Of a stretch of DNA of 64,000 nucleotides, positions 11,532-23,286 are shown piece by piece. The translations under genes were made by a program, and so were the position numbers. The notes under the pieces were generated by a model, which saw nothing but the letters and a program-made list of their open reading frames with translations, had not been told where the DNA came from and did not search any database. Position 1 is the first letter of the stretch. Every line of letters starts with the position of its first letter. Source of the DNA: Acinetobacter celticus (GTDB taxonomy: Bacteria > Pseudomonadota > Gammaproteobacteria > Pseudomonadales > Moraxellaceae); assembly GCF_001707755.1 (NCBI RefSeq), contig NZ_MBDL01000009.1:418013-482012 (forward strand), in the 5' to 3' direction.

Positions 11532-13208
11532 TTATGGAATCATCCACGGGAACACATAGGCTTGTAAGGTAATCAAAATACCCATCATGACGGTAAACGT
11601 TATACTGTGTTTTACCGTAAAACGGAACAAATCCGATTCTTTACCCACAAGGCCGACAGCAGCACAGGCAATTGCAATGGACTGCGGAGAAATCATTTTC
11701 CCTGTCACACCGCCACTGGTATTGGCAGCCACCAACAACACTTCTGGCACACCAATTTGTTGCGCCGTTGTTGCCTGTAATGCAGAAAACAAAGCATTTG
11801 CAGAAGTGTCTGAACCTGTCAGGAATACCCCGATCCAACCTAAAAATGGCGAGAAGAAGGTAAATGCTTTACCCGTATGTGCCAGAGCCAATGCCAAAGT
11901 CGCAGACATCCCTGAATAATTCGCAATAAAGGCAAAAGCCAACACCATACCAATTGAATAAATAGGCACTTTTAATTCATTTAATGTTTCACCAAAAGTA
12001 ACCACGGCATCTTTTGGCTTCATCTTTAAGAAGAAAATGGTAATCAGTGCTGCAATAAAAATTGCAGTTCCTGTTGCAGAGAGCCAATCAAACTTATAGA
12101 TAGCATCGTAATCTTTAAGTTCAGGCACAACTGGGGGCAGTTTTTGCACCAGTTGATGTAAATAAGGCACTTTAATTGAAATTACCAAATCACTTAATGC
12201 ACCATCTTTAGCAAACAAATCTTTAAAAGGCTTGATGCTCCAGATCGTAACCATTGCTGTTAATATTGCAAATGGCGACCACGCTTTGGCAATTTGACCT
12301 ATGGTAAATTTCTGTTGTTTTTGCGCTTCGAGCTCTTCAGCCGCTGTTTGATCTAAACTTGCATCGTCATTTGAAAAACGGAAAATATGTTTAGGTTTCC
12401 AAAATTTCAGCAAAATAGTCAACGACACTAAAGATGCAATGGCCGCTGTAATATCAGGTAATTCAGGCCCAACGAAGTTTGATGTTAAATATTGCGCAAT
12501 CGCAAAAGAGCCCGCGCCAACAATCACCGCAGGCCAAGTCTCTTTCACACCGCGCCAGCCATCCATAATGGCCATAATCCAGAACAGGACAATGGGCACC
12601 ATAAACGGCAATTGACGGCCCACCATCTGGCTAATTTCCATCGTGTCTACGCCAGAAACCTGACCAGCCACAATAATTGGAATTCCCATCGCACCAAAAG
12701 CCACAGGTGCTGTGTTCACAATTAAACACAAACCAGCAGCATACAACGGTTTAAAACCAAGACCAACCAATAAAGCTGCGGTAATCGCAACCGGTGCACC
12801 AAACCCTGCAGCACCTTCAAGGAAAGTACCAAAAGCAAAGCCTACCAATAACATTTGCAGACGCTGATCTTCAGTAATCGATAAAATTGAAGATCGAATG
12901 ATATCAAATTGACCTGTTTTTACAGAAATCTTATACAGGAAAACGGCGCCAATAATGATCCATGCAATGGGCCATAAACCATAAAAAAAGCCATAAATCA
13001 TCGATGCAAAAGCCATTGCAACTGGCATTTTATAGGCAAAAAGCGAAACAATTAGCGCCAAAACAACGGTAATGGTGCCCGCAACACTTCCTTTTAATCG
13101 AAAGATGGCGAGTGCTAAAAAGAAGAAAACAATTGGAATAAGGGCCATTAGACTTGAAAGCCAAATATTCCCCATTGGGTCATAAACTTGTTGCCATTGC
13201 TGAAGCAT
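11532..13208 (-). CDS. lldP: L-lactate permease
   Basis: A 558-residue polytopic membrane protein of the LctP family. It begins [21 protein letters not shown], matching the LldP N-terminus, with family motifs [12 protein letters not shown] near residue 142 and [16 protein letters not shown] near 500. It imports lactate (and probably glycolate) with protons. The ATG at 13208 is preferred over the one at 13214 because AAGGAG then lies 6 nt upstream. It is the first gene of the lldPRD-dld operon. Confidence 0.95.
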   Translation of the reverse strand: MLQQWQQVYDPMGNIWLSSLMALIPIVFFFLALAIFRLKGSVAGTITVVLALIVSLFAYKMPVAMAFASMIYGFFYGLWPIAWIIIGAVFLYKISVKTGQFDIIRSSILSITEDQRLQMLLVGFAFGTFLEGAAGFGAPVAITAALLVGLGFKPLYAAGLCLIVNTAPVAFGAMGIPIIVAGQVSGVDTMEISQMVGRQLPFMVPIVLFWIMAIMDGWRGVKETWPAVIVGAGSFAIAQYLTSNFVGPELPDITAAIASLVSLTILLKFWKPKHIFRFSNDDASLDQTAAEELEAQKQQKFTIGQIAKAWSPFAILTAMVTIWSIKPFKDLFAKDGALSDLVISIKVPYLHQLVQKLPPVVPELKDYDAIYKFDWLSATGTAIFIAALITIFFLKMKPKDAVVTFGETLNELKVPIYSIGMVLAFAFIANYSGMSATLALALAHTGKAFTFFSPFLGWIGVFLTGSDTSANALFSALQATTAQQIGVPEVLLVAANTSGGVTGKMISPQSIAIACAAVGLVGKESDLFRFTVKHSITFTVMMGILITLQAYVFPWMIP

Positions 13209-13271
13209 TGTCATCTCCTTGAAATGCTTGCTAAAACGTGGAGTGTGCTTTAATTATTAACTTATTTCCAA

Positions 13272-13290
13272 TAATTGGTAAGACCAATTA
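13272..13290. promoter_or_regulatory. LldR-type operator, proximal
   Basis: TAATTGGT-AAG-ACCAATTA is a perfect palindrome with 8-bp arms and a 3-nt centre, 64 bp upstream of the lldP start. It fits the TGGT-N3-ACCA core known for FadR-subfamily regulators and E. coli lldPRD. Confidence 0.8.
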
Positions 13291-13378
13291 ATATTTAAAA
13301 TAAAAAAAATACACAATTTTCGCCTTAATCTTAATTTTTGCTGATTTAAAGATCAATAGGAGATACTACATTAATAAA

Positions 13379-13393
13379 TTTGGTCTGACCAAA
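13379..13393. promoter_or_regulatory. LldR-type operator, distal
   Basis: TTTGGT-CTG-ACCAAA is a perfect palindrome with the same core as the proximal site. Centre-to-centre distance is about 105 bp, close to ten helical turns, which suits DNA looping. A degenerate third copy (ATTGGTCTGATCAGT) lies near 13574. Confidence 0.75.
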
Positions 13394-13711
13394 AATACTG
13401 ATCTTTTAGCTAATTCTGGGTAAATTTCCGTAGAAGAAAATAAACTAGATATCTAAAATAGTCTGTTTTTATTAAAATTTTTAAAATAACTGAGCGTTTT
13501 ATACAACTTTAGTCGAATAATGTTTTTAAACTCACTTTTAAGCGAATAAATCGAAGGAAGATACAAAGTAATGATTGGTCTGATCAGTTACTCCATTATG
13601 CAATTCCAGTCGTACCATTAAAAAAGCAAAATCAATGTTCTTTCACTGACTTTGCTGTGTATCTCAATGAGAAAATTATTAAAAATGCTAACACCCCGCC
13701 CTCTTTTACGA
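13394..13711. other. Intergenic region between the lld promoter and the EamA gene
   Basis: About 320 bp without a gene. It contains only the weak third LldR-like half-palindrome near 13574-13588. No terminator of quality was seen for the EamA gene, which ends at 13712. Confidence 0.5.
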
Positions 13712-14623
13712 CTATTTGCAAGGCAAAGGAATTATCGTTTTTTTCTTCATTTTAATATTTAAAGAACTGGCAACAATACCAGAACAAATAAAGGCAGCCC
13801 CTACCAAAATATTCAATGTCATCGGTTCATGCCAAAGCACATAACCAAAGAACAAACTCAGCAAAGGAATACACATGATCGAAATTGACGCGACAAAGGT
13901 ATCGACCTGACTCACAATCCAATTCCATAGTGCAAATGCAAAACCTGTTCCAACCACTGCAATGTATAAAAGAATTGAATCATTCAAGAGGGTTATCCAA
14001 ACCTGAACATCTATAGGTTCAAAAATAAGCGCACCACTGAATAGGACACATCCTCCTATCAATAATTGCCAAATGGTTAATTTTATTTTGTCATAGCTTG
14101 CAAAATTCTGTTTGATATTGACGGTAGTCAGCGCCCAAAACAAGCCAGATAAAATTAGAATGATTTGCCCCATTAAAGAAAGATTTAAATGAATATGATG
14201 TAATTGTGGCCATAAAATGGCAATTAAACCCAATGTTCCTAAAACCAATCCGATCATTTTTTGCGTATTCAAACGTTCTTTTAAAATGAAGTGCGCCAAT
14301 ACCCCAATAAAAATGGGCATGGTAAAAACTAAAACCGCGGACAATCCTGAATCGACAAATTGCATTGCAAACGTTTGTGTTGCATAAAAGCCAATACAAA
14401 TCATTAAACTAGAAATGATCAGTTTCTTCCATTCCCCTTTTGCAGGCAAAATCGATTTTCTTAAAATCCTTTGAACAATCATGAGGGTCAACCCAGCCAA
14501 AATTAGTCGTAAGGAAATAAAAAGAAAAGGTGGGAAAATCTGCAAGCTGTGTTTGACTAGTCCCCACAAAGAACCCCAAACAAGGCACAACACCACAATT
14601 GCACCAATCACTCTAATATTCAT
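13712..14623 (-). CDS. EamA/DMT-family inner-membrane transporter
   Basis: A 303-residue protein with about ten hydrophobic helices in two EamA repeats. The first starts VIGAIVVLCLVWGSLWGLV; the second begins near residue 150 with LILSGLFWALTTVNIKQ. This is the drug/metabolite exporter fold (YdcZ/RhaT/RarD superfamily). The C-terminus is lysine-rich (IKMKKKT), consistent with a cytoplasmic end. It is divergent from a LysR regulator 172 bp away, which probably controls it. The substrate is unknown; amino-acid or metabolite efflux is usual for the family. Confidence 0.85.
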   Translation of the reverse strand: MNIRVIGAIVVLCLVWGSLWGLVKHSLQIFPPFLFISLRLILAGLTLMIVQRILRKSILPAKGEWKKLIISSLMICIGFYATQTFAMQFVDSGLSAVLVFTMPIFIGVLAHFILKERLNTQKMIGLVLGTLGLIAILWPQLHHIHLNLSLMGQIILILSGLFWALTTVNIKQNFASYDKIKLTIWQLLIGGCVLFSGALIFEPIDVQVWITLLNDSILLYIAVVGTGFAFALWNWIVSQVDTFVASISIMCIPLLSLFFGYVLWHEPMTLNILVGAAFICSGIVASSLNIKMKKKTIIPLPCK

Positions 14624-14702
14624 GAGTTTTACTCGGCAGATAGAAAGTTTGCTCAGTATAAAAAATAAATAACATCATGAATAATGCTATGTTTTAATAC
14701 AT

Positions 14703-14721
14703 ACATCATTTTTTTTGATGT
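14703..14721. promoter_or_regulatory. Probable LysR operator
   Basis: ACATCA-T7-TGATGT is a perfect 6-7-6 inverted repeat between the EamA and LysR genes, the same geometry as the palindrome at 229-247. A binding role is inferred. Confidence 0.5.
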
Positions 14722-14795
14722 CATGGACTTTCATTTCATACACTGGTGTGAAAAACCAACATCTAAATATCCGTAGTGACATATAAGGAAGTTGC

Positions 14796-15647
14796 ATGAA
14801 TATTGATATGGGAGATATTAAATCATTTGTAACCGTGGCTGAGCTCAAAAGCATTACCGCAGCAGCCCATAAACTCAATTATTTACAATCCAATATGACG
14901 GCAAAAATTAAAAAAATTGAGAATCACTATAAACGCCAATTATTTATTCGAAAACCCAAGGGCGTCGAGCTTACCGAATCTGGGATGAATTTGTATCAAC
15001 AATACAAAAAGATGATTTTTACATGGGAAGAAACTGAAAATAAAATCTATCAACAAGAAACCAATTTACGTTTTGGCACCAATACCAGTTTAGGTGGCAT
15101 GCGTTTTTATCCCTCATTTAGTCAACTTTATGAAACCTATCCTGAGCTTTCAATCACCATGAAAACGGGTTCAACCGGTTATATTGAAGATGAAATTTTA
15201 TGTGGAAATTTAGATATCGCCTATGTATTGGGTCATCCCAAGCAGAAAAATATCCAATATATTCAAAAAGCAGATGATCAACTGGTGATTATTGGGAAAA
15301 ATGTCATTAACTATGACCGCCTTGAAGACTGCCTCAATCATCAAAATATTTTACTTGCTTCAGAAGAATGCTGTTATGCCACGACTTTGGATCATATTTA
15401 TACAGATTATAATTTAACAAAAGGTGAGCTCACCCATATTTATGACCATGAAGCCTTGGTTCATTTCACCCAGTTGGGCATGGGCATTTCGATGATTGCA
15501 AAATCCTTGATCAATAAGTTTAATATTCAATACTACAGAGAAACACCAGAACAATATCGGGATATCGGTTTATATCTTATTGCACGTAGTGAACATGTAT
15601 TTACGCCCATTGAAAATCAGTTCATCGGATTAAATGATCAGCTTTAA
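14796..15647 (+). CDS. LysR-family transcriptional regulator
   Basis: A 283-residue protein with the N-terminal helix-turn-helix (FVTVAELKSITAAAHKLNYLQS near residues 11-32, wing FIRKPKGVELTESG) and a shorter-than-usual effector domain starting near residue 88. The ATG follows AAGGA by 6 nt. It is divergent from the EamA transporter, its probable target, and resembles regulators that control exporters in such pairs. The effector is unknown. Confidence 0.87.
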   Translation: MNIDMGDIKSFVTVAELKSITAAAHKLNYLQSNMTAKIKKIENHYKRQLFIRKPKGVELTESGMNLYQQYKKMIFTWEETENKIYQQETNLRFGTNTSLGGMRFYPSFSQLYETYPELSITMKTGSTGYIEDEILCGNLDIAYVLGHPKQKNIQYIQKADDQLVIIGKNVINYDRLEDCLNHQNILLASEECCYATTLDHIYTDYNLTKGELTHIYDHEALVHFTQLGMGISMIAKSLINKFNIQYYRETPEQYRDIGLYLIARSEHVFTPIENQFIGLNDQL

Positions 15648-17296
<1,649 letters not shown>

Positions 17297-17310
17297 GTTT
17301 GTTGAATGTC

Positions 17311-17340
17311 AAAAAAACCGCTCTTATGAGCGGTTTTTTT
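17311..17340 (+). terminator. Terminator after argG
   Basis: AAAAAACCGCTC / GAGCGGTTTTTT forms a 12-bp stem with a 4-nt TTAT loop and a T-rich tail. It can also serve the convergent diguanylate cyclase gene. Confidence 0.93.
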
Positions 17341-17378
17341 ATCAAGGTGAAAACTCTGAATAGGTTGATTCCCCCATT

Positions 17379-18635
17379 TTAAGCCACTTGCACCGAACGA
17401 ATAGATTGATAATAAATCTGATTTCGCCCCAACTGTTTCGCGCGGTACAAAGCCTGATCTGCAATAGACAATAAGTCTTCTTTAGACAATTCTTCCCCAC
17501 GAAACACCGTAATACCTAAACTAATGGTGACATGATTGGAAACAGGAGATTTAGCATGTGGAATCCCTAAACGATCAATCGATTTATAAATATTAGAGGC
17601 GACTGCATATGCGCCATGTGCATCTGTTTCAGGCAAGAGCACCACAAATTCCTCTCCCCCATAACGTGCCACAAAATCCATATGGCGAATCGCATTTTTT
17701 ACTGTTTTGGCAATTGATGAAATGACATCATCCCCTTTTTGATGGCCATAAAAATCGTTATAGTTTTTAAAATGATCGACATCGATAAATAAAACAGACA
17801 ATGCACTTTCATCGCGTTTAGCCTGATGATAAAAAGTATCCAACATTTCATCAAAAGTTCGGCGGTTGGAAATTTTGGTTAATTCATCGTGCTGACTTAA
17901 ATGTAATAATTCTGCGGTATGAATACGATGAATTTTTTCACTAATATCTGCGCGCAACATACTCAAATAAATCATTCGTTCACGTGCACAAAGCATTTTA
18001 CTGATGGTAAAACCAAAAATACAGCTTCCTACCAGCACACGCGCCATGACCATCGCATCAAACTTCAAGTAAGAGGCAAACAGCATCAACATGGTCACCA
18101 CTGCAGCCATTAGACCTGTCATGAGCATTTGTATGGGTTTTACACCCGTCAAAATAAAACCTAAAATATAGATCATACAAATAATCATCATTGATTGTTG
18201 CTTTAACGCTGGCGTATAAATTGTCATGGTTAACCACGACATAGAAATAATAGCCCAAAAAACAACAAACATAGCCGCATGCGAAAAATACGGAATCAGT
18301 TTTTTATATCGTGAAAAAACAAATAATGTTAACAGACAAAAAGCGCCATTTAGTAAACCTAAAAGGCAACGGATAAAGTCATGAGTAAAATGAGTTTGAT
18401 CAATAATCCAGTAATCACCAGAAATAATAAAGACAATTAGAATAAAGTAAGTCAGCACACCCGACCAAACATAGTTATTAACGTTATTACGTGCTCTATC
18501 TGCATTTAGTCTCCAAAATTGCGTTTCTAATTTTTTAGGAAATATTTGCCCGACACGACGATTTTGACGTGCAATCAATTCTTCTAATTTTTCTTTATCG
18601 TATTGCAATTTTGCAAGATTGTACTTGTATTCCAT
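17379..18635 (-). CDS. Membrane-bound diguanylate cyclase (GGDEF)
   Basis: A 418-residue protein. The N-terminal 55 residues are charged and cytoplasmic, followed by about six transmembrane helices (residues about 55-230) and a GGDEF domain at about 245-410. The active-site loop reads RYGGEEFVV, and the RHMD motif five residues before it is an inhibitory I-site, so the enzyme should make c-di-GMP and be product-inhibited. The substrate-binding FIDVDHFKNYND segment is intact. The ATG at 18635 is preferred; a TTG two codons upstream is possible. It stands alone, with no EAL domain. The MASE-like sensor ligand is unknown. Confidence 0.92.
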   Translation of the reverse strand: MEYKYNLAKLQYDKEKLEELIARQNRRVGQIFPKKLETQFWRLNADRARNNVNNYVWSGVLTYFILIVFIISGDYWIIDQTHFTHDFIRCLLGLLNGAFCLLTLFVFSRYKKLIPYFSHAAMFVVFWAIISMSWLTMTIYTPALKQQSMMIICMIYILGFILTGVKPIQMLMTGLMAAVVTMLMLFASYLKFDAMVMARVLVGSCIFGFTISKMLCARERMIYLSMLRADISEKIHRIHTAELLHLSQHDELTKISNRRTFDEMLDTFYHQAKRDESALSVLFIDVDHFKNYNDFYGHQKGDDVISSIAKTVKNAIRHMDFVARYGGEEFVVLLPETDAHGAYAVASNIYKSIDRLGIPHAKSPVSNHVTISLGITVFRGEELSKEDLLSIADQALYRAKQLGRNQIYYQSIRSVQVA

Positions 18636-18787
18636 TGCCAAGCATTAATGTAATTATTTTAGTCCCTTTAAAATAACATAATTTTTAGAATTAATTTATA
18701 TCTACAGCGTCATTTGTCATTAAAACTCGTTACCATTTTCACACTTTATGCATTATCATTTGTTTTATTTGTCAGTTTGAAATCACC

Positions 18788-19822
18788 TTGAATACGATTA
18801 CTCTTCTTCAGCCAGATGATTGGCACGCTCACCTTCGTGATGGTCCGGCTTTACAGCGTACGGTTCCAGATTTAGCCAATCAATTTGCCCGCGCTATTTG
18901 TATGCCAAATCTTGTTCCTCCTGTTAAAACAGTTGAAGAAGCAAATGCTTACCGTGAACGTATTTTAGCGCATGTTCCTGAAGGTGTACATTTTGACCCA
19001 CGTATGGTGTTGTATTTAACCAATAATACCGCACCAAGTGAAGTGCTCAAAATCAAGCAATCTGACTATGTCAATGCGATTAAACTTTACCCTGCTGGTG
19101 CAACCACTAACTCAGACAGCGGTGTCAGTGACATCAGTAAAGTCTATGGGGTCATTGAACAACTGGAAGAACACCAAGTCCCATTATTGCTACACGGTGA
19201 AGTAACACATAACCATGTTGATATTTTTGATCGCGAAAAACGCTTCTTAGATGAAGTGCTTTCTCCATTATTAAGACAATTTCCAAAACTTAAATTAGTT
19301 TTAGAACATATCACAACCAGTGAAGCGGCTCATTTTGTTCTAGAGCATGATCGCCACGTCGCGGCCACTATTACGCCACAACATTTATTGTTTAATCGTA
19401 ATGACATGCTTGTGGGTGGCATCAAACCACATTTTTATTGCTTGCCTATTTTAAAACGTCAAACTCATCAGCAGACCTTGCTTGAAGTGGCGACCAGTGG
19501 CAGTCCTAAATTTTTCTTGGGTACAGACAGTGCACCACACTCAAAAGATGCCAAAGAAAATGCATGTGGTTGCGCAGGGTGCTATAGTGCGCCTACAGCA
19601 ATCGAGCTTTACGCTCAAGCATTTGATCAAGTCGGAAAAATTGAGCGCCTTGAAGGCTTTGCTAGCCATTTTGGTGCAGACTTTTATGGCCTTCCGCGTA
19701 ATACCAATACCATTACCCTGGTAAAAGAAGATCAAGTAATTCCTGAAAGTTTAGACTATTTGGATGGTGAAAAAATTATCCCTCTACATGCGGGTAAAAC
19801 CATTCAATGGAGAAAAGTGTGA
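18788..19822 (+). CDS. pyrC: Dihydroorotase
   Basis: A 344-residue type II dihydroorotase. Metal-binding HAHLRDG near residue 14, the carboxylated-lysine region [15 protein letters not shown] near residue 99, LLHGEVT near 138 and GTDSAPHSK near 246 are all present. It cyclises carbamoyl aspartate to dihydroorotate in pyrimidine synthesis. The start is TTG at 18788; no in-frame ATG suits. It overlaps rnt by up to 16 nt. Confidence 0.96.
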   Translation: MNTITLLQPDDWHAHLRDGPALQRTVPDLANQFARAICMPNLVPPVKTVEEANAYRERILAHVPEGVHFDPRMVLYLTNNTAPSEVLKIKQSDYVNAIKLYPAGATTNSDSGVSDISKVYGVIEQLEEHQVPLLLHGEVTHNHVDIFDREKRFLDEVLSPLLRQFPKLKLVLEHITTSEAAHFVLEHDRHVAATITPQHLLFNRNDMLVGGIKPHFYCLPILKRQTHQQTLLEVATSGSPKFFLGTDSAPHSKDAKENACGCAGCYSAPTAIELYAQAFDQVGKIERLEGFASHFGADFYGLPRNTNTITLVKEDQVIPESLDYLDGEKIIPLHAGKTIQWRKV

Positions 19823-20463
19823 CAGATGAAACTCTACCAATAATTGGTCAGCGTTTCCGTGGTTTTTTGCCTGTCGTTGTCGATGTTGAAACCGCAGGCT
19901 TTAATTCACAGACCGATGCATTATTGGAAATTGCAGCCATACCAATTGTGTATGATGCTGATGGCAAATTTGTGCCTGGTGAAGCGTACCATGCGCATAT
20001 CAACCCATTTGAAGGCGCAAATTTAGATCGCCGTTCATTGGATTTTATTGGGGTTGACCCATTTAACCCAATCCGTATGGCGATGGCTGAAGATGAAAAA
20101 ACTGCATTAAAGCGTATTTTCAAATCAGTCAATGACGTTCGTCGTAAGCAAAATTGTACGCATGCCATTTTGGTTGGTCATAATGCACATTTTGACTTAG
20201 GTTTTGTACAAGCAGCCATTGCGCGTACAGGGACTAAAAATCAAAACCCATTTCACAGTTTTTCTGTGTTTGATACAGTGACTTTAAGTGCTGTTGTATT
20301 CGGTCAAACCGTTTTAGCAAAATCATGTATTCAAGCAGGAATTAATTTTGACGGTAAAGAAGCACATTCTGCTTTGTATGACACGCAAAAAACGGCTGAA
20401 TTGTTTTGTTTTATTCTAAATAAACTTGGCCCACATTTACTTGAAACCTTGGTGGCGGATTAA
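19807..20463 (+). CDS. rnt: Ribonuclease T
   Basis: A 218-residue DEDDh exonuclease. Exo[11 protein letters not shown], Exo[13 protein letters not shown] and Exo[17 protein letters not shown] carry all four acidic residues and the catalytic His. RNase T trims tRNA 3' ends and matures stable RNAs. The ATG at 19807 lies inside the end of pyrC; a GTG at 19819 is an alternative that would give a short GTGA overlap. Coupling with pyrC is likely. Confidence 0.95.
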   Translation: MEKSVTDETLPIIGQRFRGFLPVVVDVETAGFNSQTDALLEIAAIPIVYDADGKFVPGEAYHAHINPFEGANLDRRSLDFIGVDPFNPIRMAMAEDEKTALKRIFKSVNDVRRKQNCTHAILVGHNAHFDLGFVQAAIARTGTKNQNPFHSFSVFDTVTLSAVVFGQTVLAKSCIQAGINFDGKEAHSALYDTQKTAELFCFILNKLGPHLLETLVAD

Positions 20464-20837
20464 TAAATCTCGCCCCCTTTGCAAAGTCCCTTTCGTTTTA
20501 AATTTTAAATATTGTTTATGTTTTTATAACTCTGGCTAAAATTTAAATTCGTCTAGGGACTGCAATTTTTTCATTTTCCCCTTTAATGATTTAGATAATT
20601 AAGTTTTAATAATTAAAATCCCTATAAGCGCAAAACTCAAAATAGGATTAAATTTTATAGTAAAAATTGACTCATATTTTGTGCGCATCCTCCAATTGAC
20701 CATCATTTTATAGCCGATATTACATAGAAGTTTTAAATACAATGTCACTATGTTTGCTCCACTCAAACATTTTAATACGCATTTCCCCTCTGCTTTCGCT
20801 ATACTTCTGTCCGACTTTTACTCAATAAATCTACTGT
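20464..20837. other. Intergenic region without a gene
   Basis: About 370 bp of AT-rich DNA after rnt. No convincing frame or terminator was recognised. Confidence 0.5.
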
Positions 20838-20975
20838 ATGATGAAAAATATTTTATTGGTTTTGATGATTTTACTTCCTACTGCTCTTTATCTGTACACC
20901 ATAAACAAAAGTGATACTGTAACGACGCAAAAACCAACACATATTGAACATTCAACACCTGATTCAAAGCACTAA
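20838..20975 (+). CDS. Possible small single-pass membrane protein, 45 residues
   Basis: A short frame beginning MMKNILLVLMILLPTALYLY gives one hydrophobic helix followed by a polar Thr/His/Lys-rich tail ending at TAA. It could equally be a small exported peptide. No family is recognised. It has no strong Shine-Dalgarno; the codon pattern is unremarkable. It sits alone in a long intergenic stretch, so it may be a chance frame. Confidence 0.35.
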   Translation: MMKNILLVLMILLPTALYLYTINKSDTVTTQKPTHIEHSTPDSKH

Positions 20976-21112
20976 AAATAAGACTCTAAGTATCTATTTA
21001 AAATTAATTTGTAAAAATTATAAGAAAAAAAAAAGATTAATGTTAATTTTCACATTTCCAAACGATAAACTATCTTTTGGGAACTAAATATTTTCACTAT
21101 ACAGCCTTCCTC

Positions 21113-21445
21113 TTCAGCAATTTGGCGCAAATATGATTTTAAAAATTGAATGGGTGTAGTCACTTTTAGCACAGTTATTTTCTGAATGAATATTTGCTAA
21201 AGTCAGTTTAGTTTCCGTCGTCAGTGGCTAAAACAAGGGCATCACGTAAACGAATTAAAACTCCATACACCTTGGTTTCCTTTATTCGTGCTAGTGCCCA
21301 TTTTAGGCTTTATTTGCTACACAGCAACGAATCTAAGTATGACCAACAGACTCTGAAATGCCATCAGGTTTTATGGGTTGCTTATTGTTTATGGTGGCCT
21401 GTTATACAAGCTCCTATTGGCTTTATCACAATAAAAATGAATTAA
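21113..21445 (+). pseudogene. Decayed C-terminal relic of an amino-acid permease
   Basis: Reading through stops in one frame from about 21129 gives FKN*MGVVTFSTVIF*MNIC*SQFSFRRQW, then LKQGHHVNELKLHTPWFP and LVPILGFICYTATNLSM. After a frameshift, from the ATG at 21352, MPSGFMGCLLFMVACYTSSY follows. This tracks, residue by residue, the C-terminus of the intact permease at 21788-23200 (FKNLLGIAAFTMVVVWM, SQFNFRRQW, PILGFVF, MLPGFIGC). There are at least three nonsense changes and one frameshift. Only the last 100 or so residues survive. Confidence 0.8.
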
Positions 21446-21553
21446 CTCCACATCCAAACTGAATAAAAGTGCAGTTTATAAGCTGTACTTTTATCCTAAA
21501 AGTCATTTTTCATACAATTAATTCAATATATTAAAAATAACCCCTATTCTAAT

Positions 21554-21582
21554 TTGACAGATAATTCAAAAATACATAATAT
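21554..21582 (+). promoter_or_regulatory. Sigma70 promoter of the first tRNA-Glu
   Basis: TTGACA and TAATAT with a 17-nt spacer. The -10 box ends 17 nt before the mature tRNA. Confidence 0.85.
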
Positions 21583-21599
21583 AGCCCACACCTCAAAAC

Positions 21600-21675
21600 G
21601 TCCCTATCGTCTAGAGGCCTAGGACATCGCCCTTTCACGGCGGTAACCGGGGTTCGAATCCCCGTAGGGACGCCA
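21600..21675 (+). tRNA. tRNA-Glu (anticodon UUC), copy 1
   Basis: A 76-nt cloverleaf with acceptor GTCCCTA/TAGGGAC, anticodon loop CTTTCAC giving UUC, T-loop GTTCGAATC and encoded CCA. It is identical to the three copies at 24.3-24.6 kb. It stands alone under its own promoter. Confidence 0.97.
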
Positions 21676-21787
21676 TCTTTTGATCTTATCTGATCAACAC
21701 TTATTCATAATTACTATTATTTCATTGCAGATTTGTGGTTTTTCACTACAATAGCCTGCTTCATTCTTCGTTATTTTTTCATACTTT

Positions 21788-23200
21788 ATGCACTCATCTC
21801 CGAATGATGCTTCGCATCAGGGCAATTCTGCGCCGTTAAAACGCGCTATGAGTACTCGACATCTGGTCATGATTTCGCTTGGTGGCGCAATTGGGACAGG
21901 CCTATTTTTAGGGTCGGGTGAAGTCATTGCACAAACGGGGCCCATTGGTGCAATTTTTTCATATTTTTTAGGCGGTGTTATCGCCTATATGGTCATGCTC
22001 TGCTTAGGTGAGCTGGCTGTTCATATGCCTGAATCAGGCTCTTTTGGAACATATGCCACCAAATATATTGGCCCAGGTACGGGTTATACCATTACGTGGT
22101 TATATTGGCTCACGTGGTCTGCTACTTTAGGCACTGAATTTACGGCTGCCGCTTTGCTCATGCAAGAATGGTTTCCACATGTTTCCGTATGGTTATGGAC
22201 ACTGATTTTTGCAGCCTTTGTATTCCTAATGAATATGAGTTCAACGCGTTGGTTTGCAGAATCCGAATTCTGGCTGGCCTTAATTAAAGTCATTACTGTC
22301 GTGGTCTTCATTGTATTGGGCTTAATGGCTATTTTTGGCTTAGTCAGCTATCAAGGCTTTGAATCTGCGCCACTATTTAGCAATTTAACGGCACAAGGCT
22401 GGTTCCCTCAAGGGCTCTTCCCTATTTTTGCAACGATGCTGATTGTAAACTTTGCGTTCTCAGGGACTGAATTGATTGGTGTGGCTGCCGGTGAAACCGA
22501 AAATCCCACCAAAAACGTGCCGAAAGCCATCAACACGGCCATTTGGCGCCTGCTCATTTTCTTTGTCGGTACGATTATCGTAATTAGTGCCTTACTGCCT
22601 CATCAAATGGCAGGCTTAGACGCAAACGGCGTGAGTAGCAGTCCATTTGTAACGGTCTTCAATCATATTGGTATTCCATATGCAGAAGATATTATTCGTT
22701 TCGTGATTATTACAGCTTTACTGTCAGCAGCCAATTCAGGTCTATTTGCCGCCTCACGGATGATGTGGTCGCTGTCTTATAAAAAGATGCTTCCTGAGGT
22801 GTTTTCGCGTTTAAACCGTAGAGGCGTTCCGTATGTAGCGATTATTGTCACCATGTTCGGCGCATTACCTGGTTTGCTTTCTGAAAAGTTCGCACCGGAA
22901 ACCATCTTTAAGAACTTGCTCGGTATCGCGGCATTTACCATGGTTGTGGTGTGGATGAGCATTTGTTTGAGTCAGTTTAATTTCCGTCGCCAATGGTATA
23001 AAGATGGTCATAGCGCCAAAGAACTTGGCTTTGCTGCACCTTTATTCCCTATTGTGCCAATACTCGGTTTTGTATTCTGCTTTATTACTGGTATCAGTAT
23101 GGTCTTTGACCCTGAAATGCTTCCGGGTTTTATTGGCTGTATGATTTTCATTGTGTGTTGCTACATCAGCTATTACAGCATCTATCACAAAAAAGCTTAA
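21788..23200 (+). CDS. Amino-acid permease (APC superfamily, amino acid transporter family)
   Basis: A 470-residue protein with twelve predicted transmembrane helices. The family signature MISLGGAIGTGLFLGSG near residue 30 and the GELAVHMPESGSFGTYA loop near 75 are present, as is the conserved FAFSGTELIGVAAGE helix near 225. This is the LysP/GabP/AroP branch of proton-coupled amino-acid importers. The substrate is not clear: basic amino acids, S-methylmethionine or aromatic amino acids are options. It begins 112 bp after a tRNA-Glu and has its own terminator. A decayed relative lies just upstream of the tRNA. Confidence 0.9.
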   Translation: MHSSPNDASHQGNSAPLKRAMSTRHLVMISLGGAIGTGLFLGSGEVIAQTGPIGAIFSYFLGGVIAYMVMLCLGELAVHMPESGSFGTYATKYIGPGTGYTITWLYWLTWSATLGTEFTAAALLMQEWFPHVSVWLWTLIFAAFVFLMNMSSTRWFAESEFWLALIKVITVVVFIVLGLMAIFGLVSYQGFESAPLFSNLTAQGWFPQGLFPIFATMLIVNFAFSGTELIGVAAGETENPTKNVPKAINTAIWRLLIFFVGTIIVISALLPHQMAGLDANGVSSSPFVTVFNHIGIPYAEDIIRFVIITALLSAANSGLFAASRMMWSLSYKKMLPEVFSRLNRRGVPYVAIIVTMFGALPGLLSEKFAPETIFKNLLGIAAFTMVVVWMSICLSQFNFRRQWYKDGHSAKELGFAAPLFPIVPILGFVFCFITGISMVFDPEMLPGFIGCMIFIVCCYISYYSIYHKKA

Positions 23201-23220
23201 TTACGAATTGCTGCAAATTA

Positions 23221-23246
23221 GAGTGACTCAGGTCGCTCTTTTTTAG
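23221..23246 (+). terminator. Terminator after the permease
   Basis: GAGTGAC/GTCGCTC stem with one G-T pair, 4-nt loop and T6 tail, 20 bp past the stop codon. Confidence 0.8.
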
Positions 23247-23286
23247 GTATATAAGAAAGTATAGGGGCAATAAAAGACAACATTCT

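Noticed and set aside
21224..21445. 73-codon frame as a real gene
   Set aside because: It is out of the permease-like frame; the similarity to the intact permease shows that this is relic DNA.
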